Shown here in pieces: positions 8,693-21,365 of a stretch of 64,000 bases of DNA; the first letter of the stretch is position 1, and each line of letters opens with the position of its first letter. This stretch comes from Massilia psychrophila. Its GTDB lineage: Bacteria > Pseudomonadota > Gammaproteobacteria > Burkholderiales > Burkholderiaceae_D. The position numbers were made by a program, and so were the translations under genes. The stretch is from NCBI RefSeq assembly GCF_002760665.1, contig NZ_PDOB01000010.1, positions 1 through 64,000 on the forward strand, read 5' to 3'. Under the pieces are notes generated by a model. That model was given only the letters and a program-made list of their open reading frames with translations, was not told where the DNA came from and did no database searches.

Positions 8693-9019
8693 ATGAGCGA
8701 TTACGATGACAAAGCTGAAAAGGCACGGCAATTAACGGACGATTTGCAAAAGGCGGCACTGAATTTGATAAAGCATTCAGGCACCAATAACTTCCGGATT
8801 CGCATCGAGGGGAGCGTGCCAGCGGTATATATTACGTTGGGCGAAGGCCGGAGTTCGTACAGCGCCGATTCCGGCGTCTCGCATGGACCGCAAGGGGGGA
8901 CGCCGCAGCTAACGCCTGACTTGGAGGCAGTTCCAGTGCATGCCGCGGCGCAAGACGGCGCACAGCGCGCGCCCCTCGCTTCTTATTTTTCCAAGCTGAA
9001 GAAGGTATTGGCTGCCTGA
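8693..9019 (+). CDS. Small hypothetical protein, 108 aa
   Basis: The start ATG 8693 is set by GGAGG eight nt upstream; an earlier in-frame start at 8663 has no such site. The N-terminal half is charged and probably helical (DDKAEKARQLTDDLQKAALNL), the middle suggests a small beta element (FRIRIEGSVPAVYITLGEG), and the C-terminal part is Pro/Ala-rich ending in a basic helix. No signal peptide or membrane segment. It stands alone with its own promoter. I do not recognise the family. Confidence 0.65.
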   Translation: MSDYDDKAEKARQLTDDLQKAALNLIKHSGTNNFRIRIEGSVPAVYITLGEGRSSYSADSGVSHGPQGGTPQLTPDLEAVPVHAAAQDGAQRAPLASYFSKLKKVLAA

Positions 9020-9244
9020 GTCGGTACATTGCTTTCATCGCAACCATGGCGCCCTCCATCAAGGAATGCAGCAACCGGATCATGGCGTGGGTTGTGGTGC
9101 GAAAACCAGGCCCATCGCACATAATTTAATTCCGCACCGTCTTTTGTCGGGAATTGCCTGATATCCTGCATAAGCGGTCTTGGATGGGCGACGCATTGTG
9201 TTCGGCCCTTCAGTCCATACGCACCCGCACGTCGCCAGGAGCTA

Positions 9245-11359
9245 ATGATGACTCGCAAGACTCCCATCGAGCGCTACCGCAACATCGGCATCAGCGCGCA
9301 CATCGACGCCGGCAAAACGACCACGACCGAACGGATCCTGTTCTACACGGGTGTGAGCCACAAAATCGGCGAGGTGCACAACGGCGCGGCCATCATGGAC
9401 TGGATGGACCAGGAGCAAGAGCGCGGTATCACCATCACTTCGGCCGCCACCACCGCATTCTGGAAGGGCATGGCGGGCAACTATCCCGAGCACCGCATCA
9501 ACATCATCGATACGCCAGGCCATGTCGACTTTACAATCGAGGTCGAGCGTTCGATGCGGGTACTCGATGGCGCCGTCATGGTCTACGACGCGGTCGGCGG
9601 AGTGCAGCCGCAGTCTGAGACGGTGTGGCGTCAGGCCAATAAATATGCGGTGCCGCGCCTCGCTTTCGTTAACAAGATGGACCGCGTGGGCGCCGACTTC
9701 TTTCGCGTTCAGCAACAGATCCGCAGCAGGCTGAAGGGCGTTGCCGTGCCGATCCAGATACCGCTCGGCCTTGAGGACGATTTCCACGGCGTCGTCGACC
9801 TCGTCATGATGCGCGCGATACGCTGGGACGACGATACCCAGGGCGTGAAATTTGCCTACGAAGAGATCCCGCCTGCGCTGCAGGCAAGCGCGCAGCAGTG
9901 GCGCGAACACATGATCGAAGCGGCTGCCGAAGCGACGGCCGAGCTGACCGAAAAATATTTGAACGGCGAGGCCTTGACCGAAGAGGACATCAAGCTGGGC
10001 CTGCGCATGCGTACCATCCGCAACGAAATCGTGCCGATGCTTGCCGGCAGCGCTTTCAAGAACCGCGGCGTGCAGGCGATGCTCGACGCCGTGATCGACT
10101 ACCTGCCGTCGCCACTCGACATCCCGGCAATCGCCGGCATTGATGAGTACGACAATCCGATCGAGCGCCACCCGTCCGACGACGAGCCGTTCGCCGCCCT
10201 CGCTTTCAAGATCATGACCGACCCGTTCGTCGGCCAGCTGACGTTTTTCCGCGTCTATTCGGGCGTCGTCAAATCGGGCGACATGGTGTACAACCCGACC
10301 AGGGGGCAGCGCGAACGGCTCGGACGCATCCTGCAGATGCACGCCAACGAACGCAAGGAAATCAAGGAGGTGTATTGCGGCGACATCGCGGCGGCGGTTG
10401 GCCTCAAGACAGTCACCACCGGCGACACCCTCAGCTCGCCCGAACATGTGATCGTGCTTGAAAAAATGGTGTTCCCGGAACCGGTGATCTCGCAAGCGGT
10501 CGAGCCGAAGACCCAGGCCGACCAGGAAAAGATGGGCGTTGCCCTGAACCGCCTGGCACAGGAAGACCCGTCTTTTCACGTGCATACCGACGAAGAATCT
10601 GGCCAGACCATCATGTCGGGCATGGGCGAGCTGCACCTCGAAATCCTGGTCGAGCGCATGCGCCGCGAGTTCGGCGTCGCGGCATCGGTCGGCAAGCCGC
10701 AGGTCGCCTATCGCGAGACTATCCACAAGGCGGCGCGGGATGTCGAAGGCAAGTTCATCAAGCAGTCGGGCGGACGCGGGCAGTATGGCCACGTCGTACT
10801 CACGCTCGAACCGATGGCGCCGGGAACGGGCTATCAGTTTGTCGACGCCGTCAAGGGCGGTGTAGTACCGCGCGAATTCATCCCGGCAGTCGACAAGGGC
10901 ATCCAGGAAAGCCTGCGCTCGGGCGTGCTGGCAGGCTTCCCGGTGGTTGACGTCAAGGCCACGCTGACGTTCGGTTCCTACCACGATGTCGATTCGAACG
11001 AGAACGCCTTCCGCATGGCCGGATCGATTGCCTTCAAGGACGCCATGCGGCGCGGCGAGCCGGTGCTGCTCGAGCCGATGATGCAGGTCGAGGTGGAAAC
11101 GCCGGAAGAGTTCATGGGCAACGTGATCGGCGACCTGACGGCGCGCCGCGGCATGGTGCAAGGCATGGACGAGATCCCCGGCGGCGGCGGCAAGCTGATC
11201 AGCGCGTCGGTACCGCTGGCCGAAATGTTCGGTTATTCGACCCAGTTGCGCTCGCTGACGCAGGGCAGGGCGACCTATTCGATGGAGTTCAAACACTACG
11301 CCGCCGTGCCGCGTCACATCCTGGAAAAGGTTGCGGCGCCGGGTCGGGCGGGGCGCTGA
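9245..11359 (+). CDS. fusA: Elongation factor G, stand-alone copy
   Basis: 704 aa (an ATG at 9248 is equally possible; GGAG lies 5-8 nt upstream). GTPase that drives ribosomal translocation and, with RRF, ribosome recycling. Seen: P-loop AHIDAGKT (residues 18-25), DTPGH (89-93), NKMD (143-146), GSAFKN, and complete domains II-V ending with [20 protein letters not shown]. It is not next to rpsL, rpsG or tuf, so it is probably the second EF-G copy that many betaproteobacteria carry rather than the str-operon copy. Full length, no missing motif. Confidence 0.93.
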   Translation: MMTRKTPIERYRNIGISAHIDAGKTTTTERILFYTGVSHKIGEVHNGAAIMDWMDQEQERGITITSAATTAFWKGMAGNYPEHRINIIDTPGHVDFTIEVERSMRVLDGAVMVYDAVGGVQPQSETVWRQANKYAVPRLAFVNKMDRVGADFFRVQQQIRSRLKGVAVPIQIPLGLEDDFHGVVDLVMMRAIRWDDDTQGVKFAYEEIPPALQASAQQWREHMIEAAAEATAELTEKYLNGEALTEEDIKLGLRMRTIRNEIVPMLAGSAFKNRGVQAMLDAVIDYLPSPLDIPAIAGIDEYDNPIERHPSDDEPFAALAFKIMTDPFVGQLTFFRVYSGVVKSGDMVYNPTRGQRERLGRILQMHANERKEIKEVYCGDIAAAVGLKTVTTGDTLSSPEHVIVLEKMVFPEPVISQAVEPKTQADQEKMGVALNRLAQEDPSFHVHTDEESGQTIMSGMGELHLEILVERMRREFGVAASVGKPQVAYRETIHKAARDVEGKFIKQSGGRGQYGHVVLTLEPMAPGTGYQFVDAVKGGVVPREFIPAVDKGIQESLRSGVLAGFPVVDVKATLTFGSYHDVDSNENAFRMAGSIAFKDAMRRGEPVLLEPMMQVEVETPEEFMGNVIGDLTARRGMVQGMDEIPGGGGKLISASVPLAEMFGYSTQLRSLTQGRATYSMEFKHYAAVPRHILEKVAAPGRAGR

Positions 11360-11459
11360 CGCACCAAGGCCGACTGCCGCTGAACCTGCGGGTCAAACCG
11401 CCACCGCGGCATGAACACCTGACATCATCGCGCAATCGACTATCGGATCGGAGGACGCA

Positions 11460-12581
11460 ATGCGACTTGTTTCCAAAGCTGGGGCAGCGGCGGCGTTGTT
11501 GCTTCTATTTGCGATGCTGGCAGGCTGCACCACTCCCTACCGGCCGCCCGTGCAGGTGGCCGGCAGTGCCAGTTTTACCGGGCTGGGCGCCGTCATCGCG
11601 GAAAACAGCGGCAATCCGGTCGACGTGATACTGGTGCACGGCATGTGCACCAAGACCGACGCCTGGGCACATGGCGCGGTCGACGCCATCATGACCGCCA
11701 TTGAACCGGGCTACGTCGCCAAACCCCGCAACAGCGAGTCGTCAAACATTGCCGATGCAATCCGCATCGTGCAGCGCAATGAAGCCGTACGCGGCGTGCC
11801 GATTCGGTTTTCAAGCATGATCTGGTCGCCGCTAACCGCCGGCTTGAAACGTCAACTCGACTTCGACCGCACCGGGGCCGCCACCGACTGCGCTGTCGAT
11901 GCCGAATGCCGGCCGCGGCGCGCCCGTTTCAATGGGATGCTCAAGGACGGCTTGCTCAACGATTGCCTGTCGGATGCAATCATCTACCAAGGCGACAGCC
12001 GCGCGACGATTCGCCAAAAAATGGTCGAGGCGCTCGATGCCACCTTCGCTCGGCAGGGAGCCGGGCCGCTGATCCTGGTCACCGAGAGCCTGGGCAGCAA
12101 GATTACCTTCGATGCGCTGAACGCCATGCTGGAGGGGAAGGCTGCTGCCCCCCAGGTCCAGGCTGCCCGTCTGGCTGCCTCGCGCCTGGTACAGGTCTTC
12201 ATGGTCGCCAATCAACTCCCGATCCTCGGCCTGGCCGACCAGGTGGCGCTCGACCGGAAAACGGCAGGCCTGCTGCCGGCGGCCGACCCGCTGCAGCGCT
12301 TCCTGGCGCTGCGCCAGGCGTTTCCCCGGTCGGCGGGCAGGCGCTTCTCTGCATTGACCGTGGTGGCGCTGACCGATCCGAACGACCTGCTGTCGTACCG
12401 GCTGCTGCCGTCCAGGTACGCCACCCCGGTCGTGCAAGTGGCCGACGTCCTGGTATCGAACCGCCCGACTTACTTTGGCCTGCTGGAAAATCCGGTGACC
12501 GCGCATACCGCTTATTTCAGCAATCCGGATGTCGGCGTGATCATCGCATGCGGCTCGTTTGACCGCGCGCACTGCAAATAG
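11460..12581 (+). CDS. Lipoprotein with alpha/beta-hydrolase-like core
   Basis: 373 aa, GGAGG before ATG 11460. A lipobox (LAGC, Cys23) after a hydrophobic leader predicts a lipoprotein. Residues 54-62 read VDVILVHGM, like the beta-strand and oxyanion turn of alpha/beta hydrolases, and ILVTESLGSK places Ser210 in a nucleophile-elbow position, though with Thr instead of the first Gly (T-E-S-L-G). An Asp near TDPNDL and a late His could complete a triad, but this is inference. Four or more further cysteines could form periplasmic disulfides. It stands between fusA and the convergent pqq operon without an obvious partner. Confidence 0.75.
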   Translation: MRLVSKAGAAAALLLLFAMLAGCTTPYRPPVQVAGSASFTGLGAVIAENSGNPVDVILVHGMCTKTDAWAHGAVDAIMTAIEPGYVAKPRNSESSNIADAIRIVQRNEAVRGVPIRFSSMIWSPLTAGLKRQLDFDRTGAATDCAVDAECRPRRARFNGMLKDGLLNDCLSDAIIYQGDSRATIRQKMVEALDATFARQGAGPLILVTESLGSKITFDALNAMLEGKAAAPQVQAARLAASRLVQVFMVANQLPILGLADQVALDRKTAGLLPAADPLQRFLALRQAFPRSAGRRFSALTVVALTDPNDLLSYRLLPSRYATPVVQVADVLVSNRPTYFGLLENPVTAHTAYFSNPDVGVIIACGSFDRAHCK

Positions 12582-12614
12582 GGGCCGGTGCCAATTTTCA
12601 TGCATGGCGGCGAC

Positions 12615-13826
12615 TTACCGCGGTTCGTCCGCCGCTTCGCTCCTGCCGTCTCCCGGCTTGCCATCGTTACCCATGCGGCGCGAATTGGCGTCGGTGCGAA
12701 ACAGGATCGGCTTGGCCTGCGGTTGCGCCACCGCCGGATGCGAATTTTGCGCATGTTGTGCCTGCATGACGATGGCCTGCACCTCGGCGTGGCGCGGCGA
12801 CTTGGCGCACACCGGGTCGGCGTTGGCGGCGTCGCCGGTCAGCGCGTAGGCTTGGCAGCGGCAGCCGCCGAAATCCTTGCTTTTTTCGGGGCAGTCCCGG
12901 CAGGGCGATTTCATCCAGGCGTCGCCGCGGTAGCGGTTGAAGGCGCCGCTGGCATACCAGATATCGTGCACGCTGTAGTCGAGCACGTTGGGAAAGGCGA
13001 TGCCGGGCAACGAACGTGCGGCATGGCAGGGCAGCGCCGTTCCGTCCGGGGCGATGCCGAGGAACACCGAGCCCCAGCCGTTCATGCAGGCCTTGGGCCG
13101 CTCCTCGAAATAATCGGGTACGACGAACAAAATCCTCACCTTGTTGCCGATCCTGGCACGGTACTGGTTGACCACTTCCTCGGCGCGCACCACCTGTTCG
13201 CGCGTCGGCATCAAGTGCGCGCGGTTGGCCAGGCCCCAGCCGTAGTATTGGGTGTTGGCCAGTTCCAGGTAGTCGACGCCCATCTCGAGCGCCATGTCGA
13301 TGATCCGCCCGACATGGTCGAGGTTGTAGCGGTGCAGCACCACGTTGAGCACCATTGGATAGTCGTACTGTTTGATCAGCCTGGCGACGCGCGACTTCAG
13401 GTCGAACGTCTTGGTGCTCGACAGGAAATCGTTCATTTCTTTCGTCGAGTCCTGGAACGACAGCTGGATATGGTCGAGCCCGAGTTCCTTCAGCCGCGCC
13501 AGCCGGGTTTCCGTCAGGCCGATGCCGGAGGTGATCAAGTTGGTGTAGAAGCCCAGCCGGCGGCCTTCGCCAACCAGTTCTTCGAGGTCGTCGCGCACCA
13601 GCGGTTCACCGCCCGAAAATCCGAGCTGGGCGGCGCCGAGTTTGCGCGCCTGGCGCATCACGTCGATCCACTGCGCGGTGGAGAGCTCAGCGCGCTCGTT
13701 GGCATAATTGATCGGGTTGTAGCAGAACGCGCAGTGCAGCGGGCAGCGGTAGGTCAATTCGGCCAGCAGCCAGAGCGGTGCGGCGATCGGAGGTCGTGGT
13801 GCGGGGTGCGGCAGGGGAGCGCTCAT
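12615..13826 (-). CDS. pqqE: PQQ synthase radical-SAM enzyme PqqE
   Basis: 403 aa. PqqE links Glu and Tyr side chains of the PqqA peptide, the first committed step of pyrroloquinoline quinone synthesis, working on PqqA held by PqqD. Seen: the radical-SAM cysteines C28-x3-C32-x2-C35 ([11 protein letters not shown]), GFSGGEPL, the SPASM-type C-terminal cysteines ([28 protein letters not shown]). A ~40-residue polar C-terminal tail is longer than in many homologues. Last gene of pqqABCDE; it starts 9 bp after pqqD stops and converges on the lipoprotein gene. Confidence 0.95.
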   Translation of the reverse strand: MSAPLPHPAPRPPIAAPLWLLAELTYRCPLHCAFCYNPINYANERAELSTAQWIDVMRQARKLGAAQLGFSGGEPLVRDDLEELVGEGRRLGFYTNLITSGIGLTETRLARLKELGLDHIQLSFQDSTKEMNDFLSSTKTFDLKSRVARLIKQYDYPMVLNVVLHRYNLDHVGRIIDMALEMGVDYLELANTQYYGWGLANRAHLMPTREQVVRAEEVVNQYRARIGNKVRILFVVPDYFEERPKACMNGWGSVFLGIAPDGTALPCHAARSLPGIAFPNVLDYSVHDIWYASGAFNRYRGDAWMKSPCRDCPEKSKDFGGCRCQAYALTGDAANADPVCAKSPRHAEVQAIVMQAQHAQNSHPAVAQPQAKPILFRTDANSRRMGNDGKPGDGRSEAADEPR

Positions 13827-13835
13827 TGCGGCGGC

Positions 13836-14102
13836 TCAGGTAATCCAGCCGCGCTCGTTCGCGGTGCGCAGGAACTCGTCGACGTCGCCGCGCAGCCCGC
13901 TGGCGCCGAATTCCTGTTCGAGTTCATGGACGATCGCCAGCGCGCTATGGCGGCCGTCGCAGCGTTTGAGAATTTCGGCCGCGCTCTGGTTCAGCTTGAC
14001 CATTCCTTCCGGGTACAGCAGCACATAATTGTTTTGGGCTTCTTCCCATTGCATGCGAAACAGGCGGGAAAGGGCGGGTTTGTGCGAAACAGTGTTCATC
14101 AT
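13836..14102 (-). CDS. pqqD: PqqA-binding chaperone PqqD
   Basis: 88 aa; two adjacent ATG codons (14102 or 14099), with AGGTG upstream. PqqD is a RiPP recognition element-type winged-helix protein that binds PqqA and presents it to PqqE. Typical signatures: RMQWEEAQNNYVLLYPEGMV, KLNQSAAEILKRCDG and DVDEFL. It is separate from PqqC here (fused in some bacteria), starting 12 bp after it. Confidence 0.95.
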   Translation of the reverse strand: MMNTVSHKPALSRLFRMQWEEAQNNYVLLYPEGMVKLNQSAAEILKRCDGRHSALAIVHELEQEFGASGLRGDVDEFLRTANERGWIT

Positions 14103-14114
14103 GGCACCTGGCGG

Positions 14115-14816
14115 TTAGGGATAAGCTTTTTCGATCGCGTCGAGCATCGACCAGAGGATGTCGAGCTTGAACTGGAGGATGTCGAGGGCGCGCTCCTGCT
14201 GGGCGCGGCTGGAGAAATAGTCGAGTGTCACTTGCAGGCCGTGTTCGACGTCGCGTTCGGCCAGCGAGATGCGACTGCGGAAATACTGCAGGCCTTCAGG
14301 GGCAATCCAGCCGTAGTGGACGGGCCAGTTGGCCAGGCGGTCCTTGTGGATCTGCGGTGCGAACATTTCGGTCAGCGACGAGCAGACCGCTTCCTGCCAC
14401 GGCACCCGGCGCGCGAAGTTGACATAGGCATCGACGGCAAAACGCACGCCCGGCACCACGTGGCGCTGCGACCAGAGTTCATCGCGCTCGAGACCCACGG
14501 CCTCGCCCAGCCGCACCCAGGCCTCGATGCCGCCCTCGTCGCCACCGCCGCCATGGCCGTCGTGGTCGAGGATCCGGCTCACCCATTTGCGCCGCGTTTC
14601 CCGGTCCGGGCAATTGGAGATAATGGCGCCGTCCTTGAGCGGAATGTTGACCTGGTAATAGAAGCGATTGGCGACCCAGCCGCGGATCTGGTCCTCGCGC
14701 AGCTGGCCGCTGTTCATTTTGACGTTGAACGGATGATGGATGTGGTAGCCGGCGCCGCGCGCGCGCAGCTGCGATTCGAACTCGTTGCGGCTCCAGCGGG
14801 GCGCGGCCGCGGTCAT
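14115..14816 (-). CDS. pqqC: PQQ synthase PqqC
   Basis: 233 aa from ATG 14816, 14 bp after pqqB ends; the longer open frame upstream overlaps pqqB antisense codons and is not coding. PqqC is the cofactorless oxidase that performs the final ring closure and eight-electron oxidation giving PQQ, with a heme-oxygenase-like fold. Seen: the active-site blocks [33 protein letters not shown], a His/Gly-rich loop after it, and [17 protein letters not shown]. Complete length. Confidence 0.95.
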   Translation of the reverse strand: MTAAAPRWSRNEFESQLRARGAGYHIHHPFNVKMNSGQLREDQIRGWVANRFYYQVNIPLKDGAIISNCPDRETRRKWVSRILDHDGHGGGGDEGGIEAWVRLGEAVGLERDELWSQRHVVPGVRFAVDAYVNFARRVPWQEAVCSSLTEMFAPQIHKDRLANWPVHYGWIAPEGLQYFRSRISLAERDVEHGLQVTLDYFSSRAQQERALDILQFKLDILWSMLDAIEKAYP

Positions 14817-14829
14817 GAAGAGATCACGT

Positions 14830-15771
14830 TCATAAGCAGATCTCCATGCCGTCGAACGCGACTTCGATCTCGTGGCGGGCCAGGGTGGCGCGCTGTTCGG
14901 AGTCCTCGTCGAGGATCGGGTTGGTGTTGTTGATGTGGATGAGCACCTTGCGGCGCGCTTTGACGCGGTCCAATACGGCAATCATTCCCGCCTCGCCCGA
15001 CTGCGGCAAGTGGCCCATGTCGGCCGCACTTTTGGTCGAAAAACCCAGTGCGATCATTTCATCGGCGCGCCAGAACGTGCCGTCGACCAGCACGCAGTCG
15101 CTTGACTGCATGACGGCCTCGATCTGCGGGTCGATTGCGCCCAGGCCCGGGGCGTAAAACACCGTTTTTCCGCTCGCCGTGTCTTCGATCAGGAGGCCGA
15201 TGTTGTCGCCGCTGATGTTGGCGTCGACCTGAGGCCGCTCCCGATGCGGCGAATACGGCGGCGCTTTGCTGCGCAGCGCCAGCGGCGTGAAGCGGATGCC
15301 TTCGACGCCCGGCACTTGCAGCGAAGGCGCGGCAGCGCCGCCAGGCGCCAGCGCCAATTCGTGCCACAGCACGCCGCAGTAGTGCGACAGCACGGGCGCC
15401 AGCGGCAGGCCGGTATTGAGGTCGCCCCATACCGATGCGGTGCAGTAGAGCGGCAGTGGTCTTCCTTCGCGCAGCATCAGCAGGCCGGTGACGTGGTCGA
15501 CCTGGGCGTCCATCAGCATGACGGCGGCGATGCCGGAATCGCGAACGGCGCGTGCCGGCTGCAGCGCCGGTGTTGCGCGAATCTGCGCCAGAATGTCGGG
15601 TGAGGCATTGATCAGCACCCAGTTGGTGCCGTCGGCCGAGACGGCAATCGACGATTGGGTGCGCGCGGTGGCGTTGATAGTACCGTTGCGCACGCCGGCG
15701 CAGTTGCGGCAGTTGCAGTTCCACTGAGGGAATCCGCCGCCGGCGGCAGAGCCCAATACGATAATTTTCAT
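14830..15771 (-). CDS. pqqB: PQQ biosynthesis protein PqqB (metallo-hydroxylase)
   Basis: 313 aa. PqqB has a metallo-beta-lactamase fold and has been shown in other bacteria to hydroxylate the Glu-Tyr intermediate. Seen: [13 protein letters not shown] with the following CNCRNC cysteines (structural zinc), the SPDIL and [11 protein letters not shown] metal-site region, [17 protein letters not shown], and the C-terminal [13 protein letters not shown]. It follows pqqA by about 60 bp; a strong hairpin lies between them. Confidence 0.95.
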   Translation of the reverse strand: MKIIVLGSAAGGGFPQWNCNCRNCAGVRNGTINATARTQSSIAVSADGTNWVLINASPDILAQIRATPALQPARAVRDSGIAAVMLMDAQVDHVTGLLMLREGRPLPLYCTASVWGDLNTGLPLAPVLSHYCGVLWHELALAPGGAAAPSLQVPGVEGIRFTPLALRSKAPPYSPHRERPQVDANISGDNIGLLIEDTASGKTVFYAPGLGAIDPQIEAVMQSSDCVLVDGTFWRADEMIALGFSTKSAADMGHLPQSGEAGMIAVLDRVKARRKVLIHINNTNPILDEDSEQRATLARHEIEVAFDGMEICL

Positions 15772-15786
15772 AGAGCTTTCGGTAAG

Positions 15787-15821
15787 CCGGCGCCCGCTGC
15801 CTGGTAACAGGCGGGCGCCGG
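15787..15821 (-). promoter_or_regulatory. GC-rich hairpin between pqqA and pqqB
   Basis: An 11-bp perfect stem (15787-15797 with 15811-15821) and an alternative inner GCCTG/CAGGC pairing. No T run follows on the minus strand, so it is more likely a processing or attenuation site than a simple terminator. Such a structure would raise the amount of pqqA message relative to pqqBCDE. Confidence 0.7.
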
Positions 15822-15834
15822 GCGAAGCACGCGA

Positions 15835-15909
15835 TTAGCGGTTGGCGATGTACATCGTGATTTCAAATCCAAAGCGCAGGTCGGTAAACTCAGGTTTGCT
15901 CCAAGCCAT
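15835..15909 (-). CDS. pqqA: PQQ precursor peptide PqqA
   Basis: 24 aa, ATG 15909 with GAGGAG six nt upstream. The peptide carries the invariant Glu16 and Tyr20 (in FEITMYIANR) that become PQQ after cross-linking by PqqE. The N-terminal MAWSKPEFTDLRFGF is the typical recognition part. Its short size is normal for the family, and the cluster order pqqABCDE is intact. No pqqF peptidase gene is visible in the window. Confidence 0.95.
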   Translation of the reverse strand: MAWSKPEFTDLRFGFEITMYIANR

Positions 15910-16188
15910 GATCAATCTCCTCATCAATTTTAGGTGGACGTTCCGATTGCACGGCTTGACGGAAACCCCGGTTTCCATGCAATCAGTGTGATGTATGCAA
16001 ATTGCGTGCCGGGTCTGCGCCACTGCGAACCATGCGGCGCAATCGACGCACACGCCCATTGACTGTGCCAAAACTGTACATTGCGTGGAGCAGATTGGAA
16101 CAGTTGCTACAAAGGGAAACAAAAAGCAACAGCGAGCCAGGGTGCGGCCGATGTCCGGCTCGCCGGACCCTGCAGATTGGCATGTGGC
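15910..16188. other. Intergenic region between lpdV and pqqA
   Basis: 279 bp that should carry the pqqA promoter and leader. The only clear structure is a GTCCGG-CTCG-CCGGAC hairpin at 16153-16168 near the end of lpdV, without a T run, a possible factor-dependent terminator between bkd and pqq. I found no convincing -35/-10 pair. Confidence 0.4.
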
Positions 16189-17592
16189 TCAGATATGCAG
16201 CGCCTGTCCCAGCGCCCGCAGCGCCGCTTCCTGCACCGCTTCACCCAAGGTCGGATGGGCATGGATGGTGGCGGCGACGTCTTCCAGCAGGGCGCCCAGT
16301 TCGATCGATTGCGAAAACGCGCTGCTCAGTTCGGACACGCCGCGCCCGACCGCCTGCCAGCCGACGATTCTGTGATTGTCCCGGCGCGCCACCACCCGCA
16401 CAAAACCGTCGGTGCTCTCGATTGTCATGGCGCGGCCGTTGGCGGCGAACGGGAAGCTGGCGCTGATGCAGTCCACGCCGGCGCCCTCGGCCTGGTGCGG
16501 CGTCATGCCGACGACGACGATTTCGGGATCGGTAAAGCAGACCGCGGCAATCGCCGCGGGCGCAAAATGGCGCCGCTTGCCGGCGATGATCTCGGCCACC
16601 ATGCCGCCCTGGGCCATCGCCCGGTGCGCCAGCATCGGTTCGCCCGCCAGGTCGCCGATCGCCCACACGCCGCGCATCGAGGTGCGGCACTGGTCGTCGA
16701 TTCTGAGCGCCGGCCCGTTCATGTCCAGCCGCAGGGACTCCAGGCCCCAGCCGGAGGTGGCCGGCCGGCGGCCGACCGCCACCAGCACGCGGTCGGCCGC
16801 CAGCGCCGATGCGTTGCCCGCCGCATCGCGGATGTTCACCGCATTCAAGGCGCCATCGAAGCCTTCGACGCGGCAGCCGAGGTGGACGTCGATGCCGAGC
16901 CGCTTCAAGGCGGCTTTGAGCGGCGTTGACAACGCTTCGTCATACGCCGGCAGGATCCGCTCCATCGCCTCGACGACCGCCACCTGTGCGCCCAGCTTCC
17001 GGTAGGCGATGCCCAGTTCGAGGCCGATATAGCCGGCGCCCACCACCACCAGCTGCCGCGGCAGCGTGGCGGGAGACAGCGCCTCGGTGGCCGATACGAC
17101 GGCGCCGCCGAACGGCATGAACGGCAGTTCGACCGCCTGCGAACCGGTGGCCAGCAGCAAATGCTCGCAGTCGATGCGTAGCGAGTTTTGCGTCCCGTCC
17201 TGCACTACGTCGACGCTCTTGCCGTCAATGATGCGCGCCCAGCCCGTCACCACCTGCACGCCGTTTTTTTTCAGCAGTGCGCCGACGCCGCTGGTCAGGC
17301 GCTCAACGATGCCGTCCTTCCACTGCACGGTGCGTGCCAAGTCGATGCGCGGCGCTTGAACCGTGATGCCGAGCGGCGAGTCGCCGGCGTAGTGGCGCAG
17401 CCTGTCGAATTGCTCGGCCGCATGGATGATCGCCTTGGACGGAATGCAGCCGACGTTCAGGCACGTCCCGCCCACGCTTGCGCCTTCGACCAGCATGGTG
17501 GGGATGCCGAGCTGGCCGGCGCGAATCGCCGCCACGTAGCCGCCGGGACCGCCGCCGATCACCAGCAGGGTAGTCGTCACCGATGTTCTCAT
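16189..17592 (-). CDS. lpdV: Dihydrolipoyl dehydrogenase (E3) of the branched-chain complex
   Basis: 467 aa, GAGGAC before ATG 17592. Flavoprotein that reoxidises dihydrolipoamide with NAD+. Seen: FAD site [12 protein letters not shown], the redox disulfide [13 protein letters not shown] (Cys44, Cys49), the NAD-binding [13 protein letters not shown], the second FAD motif [10 protein letters not shown], and the C-terminal His446/Glu451 pair in HAHPTLGEA that belongs to the partner subunit's active site. It follows bkdB by 24 bp, as in the Pseudomonas bkd operon, so it most likely serves this complex. Confidence 0.93.
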   Translation of the reverse strand: MRTSVTTTLLVIGGGPGGYVAAIRAGQLGIPTMLVEGASVGGTCLNVGCIPSKAIIHAAEQFDRLRHYAGDSPLGITVQAPRIDLARTVQWKDGIVERLTSGVGALLKKNGVQVVTGWARIIDGKSVDVVQDGTQNSLRIDCEHLLLATGSQAVELPFMPFGGAVVSATEALSPATLPRQLVVVGAGYIGLELGIAYRKLGAQVAVVEAMERILPAYDEALSTPLKAALKRLGIDVHLGCRVEGFDGALNAVNIRDAAGNASALAADRVLVAVGRRPATSGWGLESLRLDMNGPALRIDDQCRTSMRGVWAIGDLAGEPMLAHRAMAQGGMVAEIIAGKRRHFAPAAIAAVCFTDPEIVVVGMTPHQAEGAGVDCISASFPFAANGRAMTIESTDGFVRVVARRDNHRIVGWQAVGRGVSELSSAFSQSIELGALLEDVAATIHAHPTLGEAVQEAALRALGQALHI

Positions 17593-17616
17593 GTCCTCAT
17601 TTTCTCCGCTCTTGCT

Positions 17617-18870
17617 TTACTCCACGAACAACGTGGCGGGGCATTCGAGGTAGCCGCGGATCGCCTGCACGAATTGGGCGGCATAAACGCCATCGATGAT
17701 GCGGTGGTCAAACGAGCACGACAGGTTCATCATCTTGCGTGCGACGATGGCGCCGTTACGGATGACTGGCCGCTCCACTATGCGGTTGACGCCGACGATC
17801 GCCACCTCAGGATGGTTGATGACCGGGGTGGTGACAATGCCGCCCAGCGCGCCCAGGCTGGTGATGGTGATGGTGGAGCCGGACAGCTCCTCGCGCAGCG
17901 CGCGGCCGGCGCGCGCGGCGTCGGCCAGGCGCGCCACTTCGGCCGCGCCAGACCACGGGTCGCGTGCTTCGGCATGGCGCACCACCGGCACCATCAGGCC
18001 CGGTTCGGTCTGGGTGGCGATGCCGATGTGGACCGGCTCGAAGCGCGTGACGACGCCGGCCTCGTCGTCGAAGCGGGCGTTCACCTGCGGAAAGCTGCGC
18101 ACGGCCAGCACGATGGCGCGCATCAGCAGCGGCAGCAAGGTGAGCCGGCCGCGCTCGCCGCCCCAGCGGGTGTTGAGCTGGGTGCGCAGCGCTTCGATCT
18201 CGGTGACGTCGATTTCTTCGACATAGGTAAAGTGCGGAATGCGGCGCTTGGCGTCCTGCATTTTTTCGGCAATTTTGCGCCGCAGGCCGATGATCGGCAC
18301 GGCCTGCTCGCCGTGCAGTTCGCCATAGCGTTCGGCGGCCGCGCCGCCCGCCGGTTTGCCAGCGCGCGCGACATAGACGTCGAGGTCGGCGTGGGTGATG
18401 CGTCCGGCCGGGCCACTGCCGGCGACGTATTGCAGCTCGACCCCCAGGTCCCAGGCGCGCTGGCGCACGGCCGGCGCGGCCAGCGGCTTTTCGCCCACCG
18501 CCCGCAGCGCCTGCGTGGCCGCCGGCGCCTTGGCGTTCGCCGGCACCGGCGCCGCTTCGGCAGTTGCTGTCGGCGGCTTCGGTGCCGGCGCAAGATCGGG
18601 GTGGTTGCCCGCCACCGCGTTGCCGCTCCCCTCGACTTGCAGCCGGATCAGCTCCGCGCCGACCGCCAGCGCCGCGCCGACTGCGCCCCCCAGCGAGAGC
18701 ACGGTGCCGTGCACCGGCGACGGAATCTCGACGGTGGCCTTGTCGGTCATGACGTCGGCCAGCACCTGGTCTTCCACCACGCGCTCGCCCGGCTGCACGC
18801 GCCAGGCCACGACTTCGACTTCGGCAATGCCTTCGCCAAGATCGGGCATCTTGATCACATGTTCGCCCAC
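17617..18870 (-). CDS. bkdB: Branched-chain keto-acid dehydrogenase E2 (dihydrolipoyl acyltransferase)
   Basis: 417 aa from a GTG start at 18870, one base after the bkdA2 stop and preceded by GGGAGGAG; the longer frame upstream overlaps bkdA2. Domains: one lipoyl domain (residues 1-80, lipoyl lysine Lys44 in MTDKATVEIP), a Pro/Ala linker, an E3/E1-binding domain (about 140-180, ending GPAGRITHADLD), and the catalytic acyltransferase domain with DHRIIDG (His389, Asp393). It transfers the branched acyl group to CoA in Val/Leu/Ile breakdown. Confidence 0.93.
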   Translation of the reverse strand: MGEHVIKMPDLGEGIAEVEVVAWRVQPGERVVEDQVLADVMTDKATVEIPSPVHGTVLSLGGAVGAALAVGAELIRLQVEGSGNAVAGNHPDLAPAPKPPTATAEAAPVPANAKAPAATQALRAVGEKPLAAPAVRQRAWDLGVELQYVAGSGPAGRITHADLDVYVARAGKPAGGAAAERYGELHGEQAVPIIGLRRKIAEKMQDAKRRIPHFTYVEEIDVTEIEALRTQLNTRWGGERGRLTLLPLLMRAIVLAVRSFPQVNARFDDEAGVVTRFEPVHIGIATQTEPGLMVPVVRHAEARDPWSGAAEVARLADAARAGRALREELSGSTITITSLGALGGIVTTPVINHPEVAIVGVNRIVERPVIRNGAIVARKMMNLSCSFDHRIIDGVYAAQFVQAIRGYLECPATLFVE

Positions 18871-18871
18871 G

Positions 18872-21357
<2,486 letters not shown>

Positions 21358-21365
21358 TCAGACCT

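Noticed and set aside
9242-11317. A 691-codon open frame on the minus strand
   Set aside because: It lies exactly opposite fusA; its His/Arg/Asp-rich translation is the usual antisense shadow of a high-GC gene and shows no family motif.
12588-14933. A 781-codon open frame on the plus strand
   Set aside because: Antisense to pqqE, pqqD and pqqC, which have clear homology; its composition (many Val, His, Gln, Ala) is typical of antisense reading.
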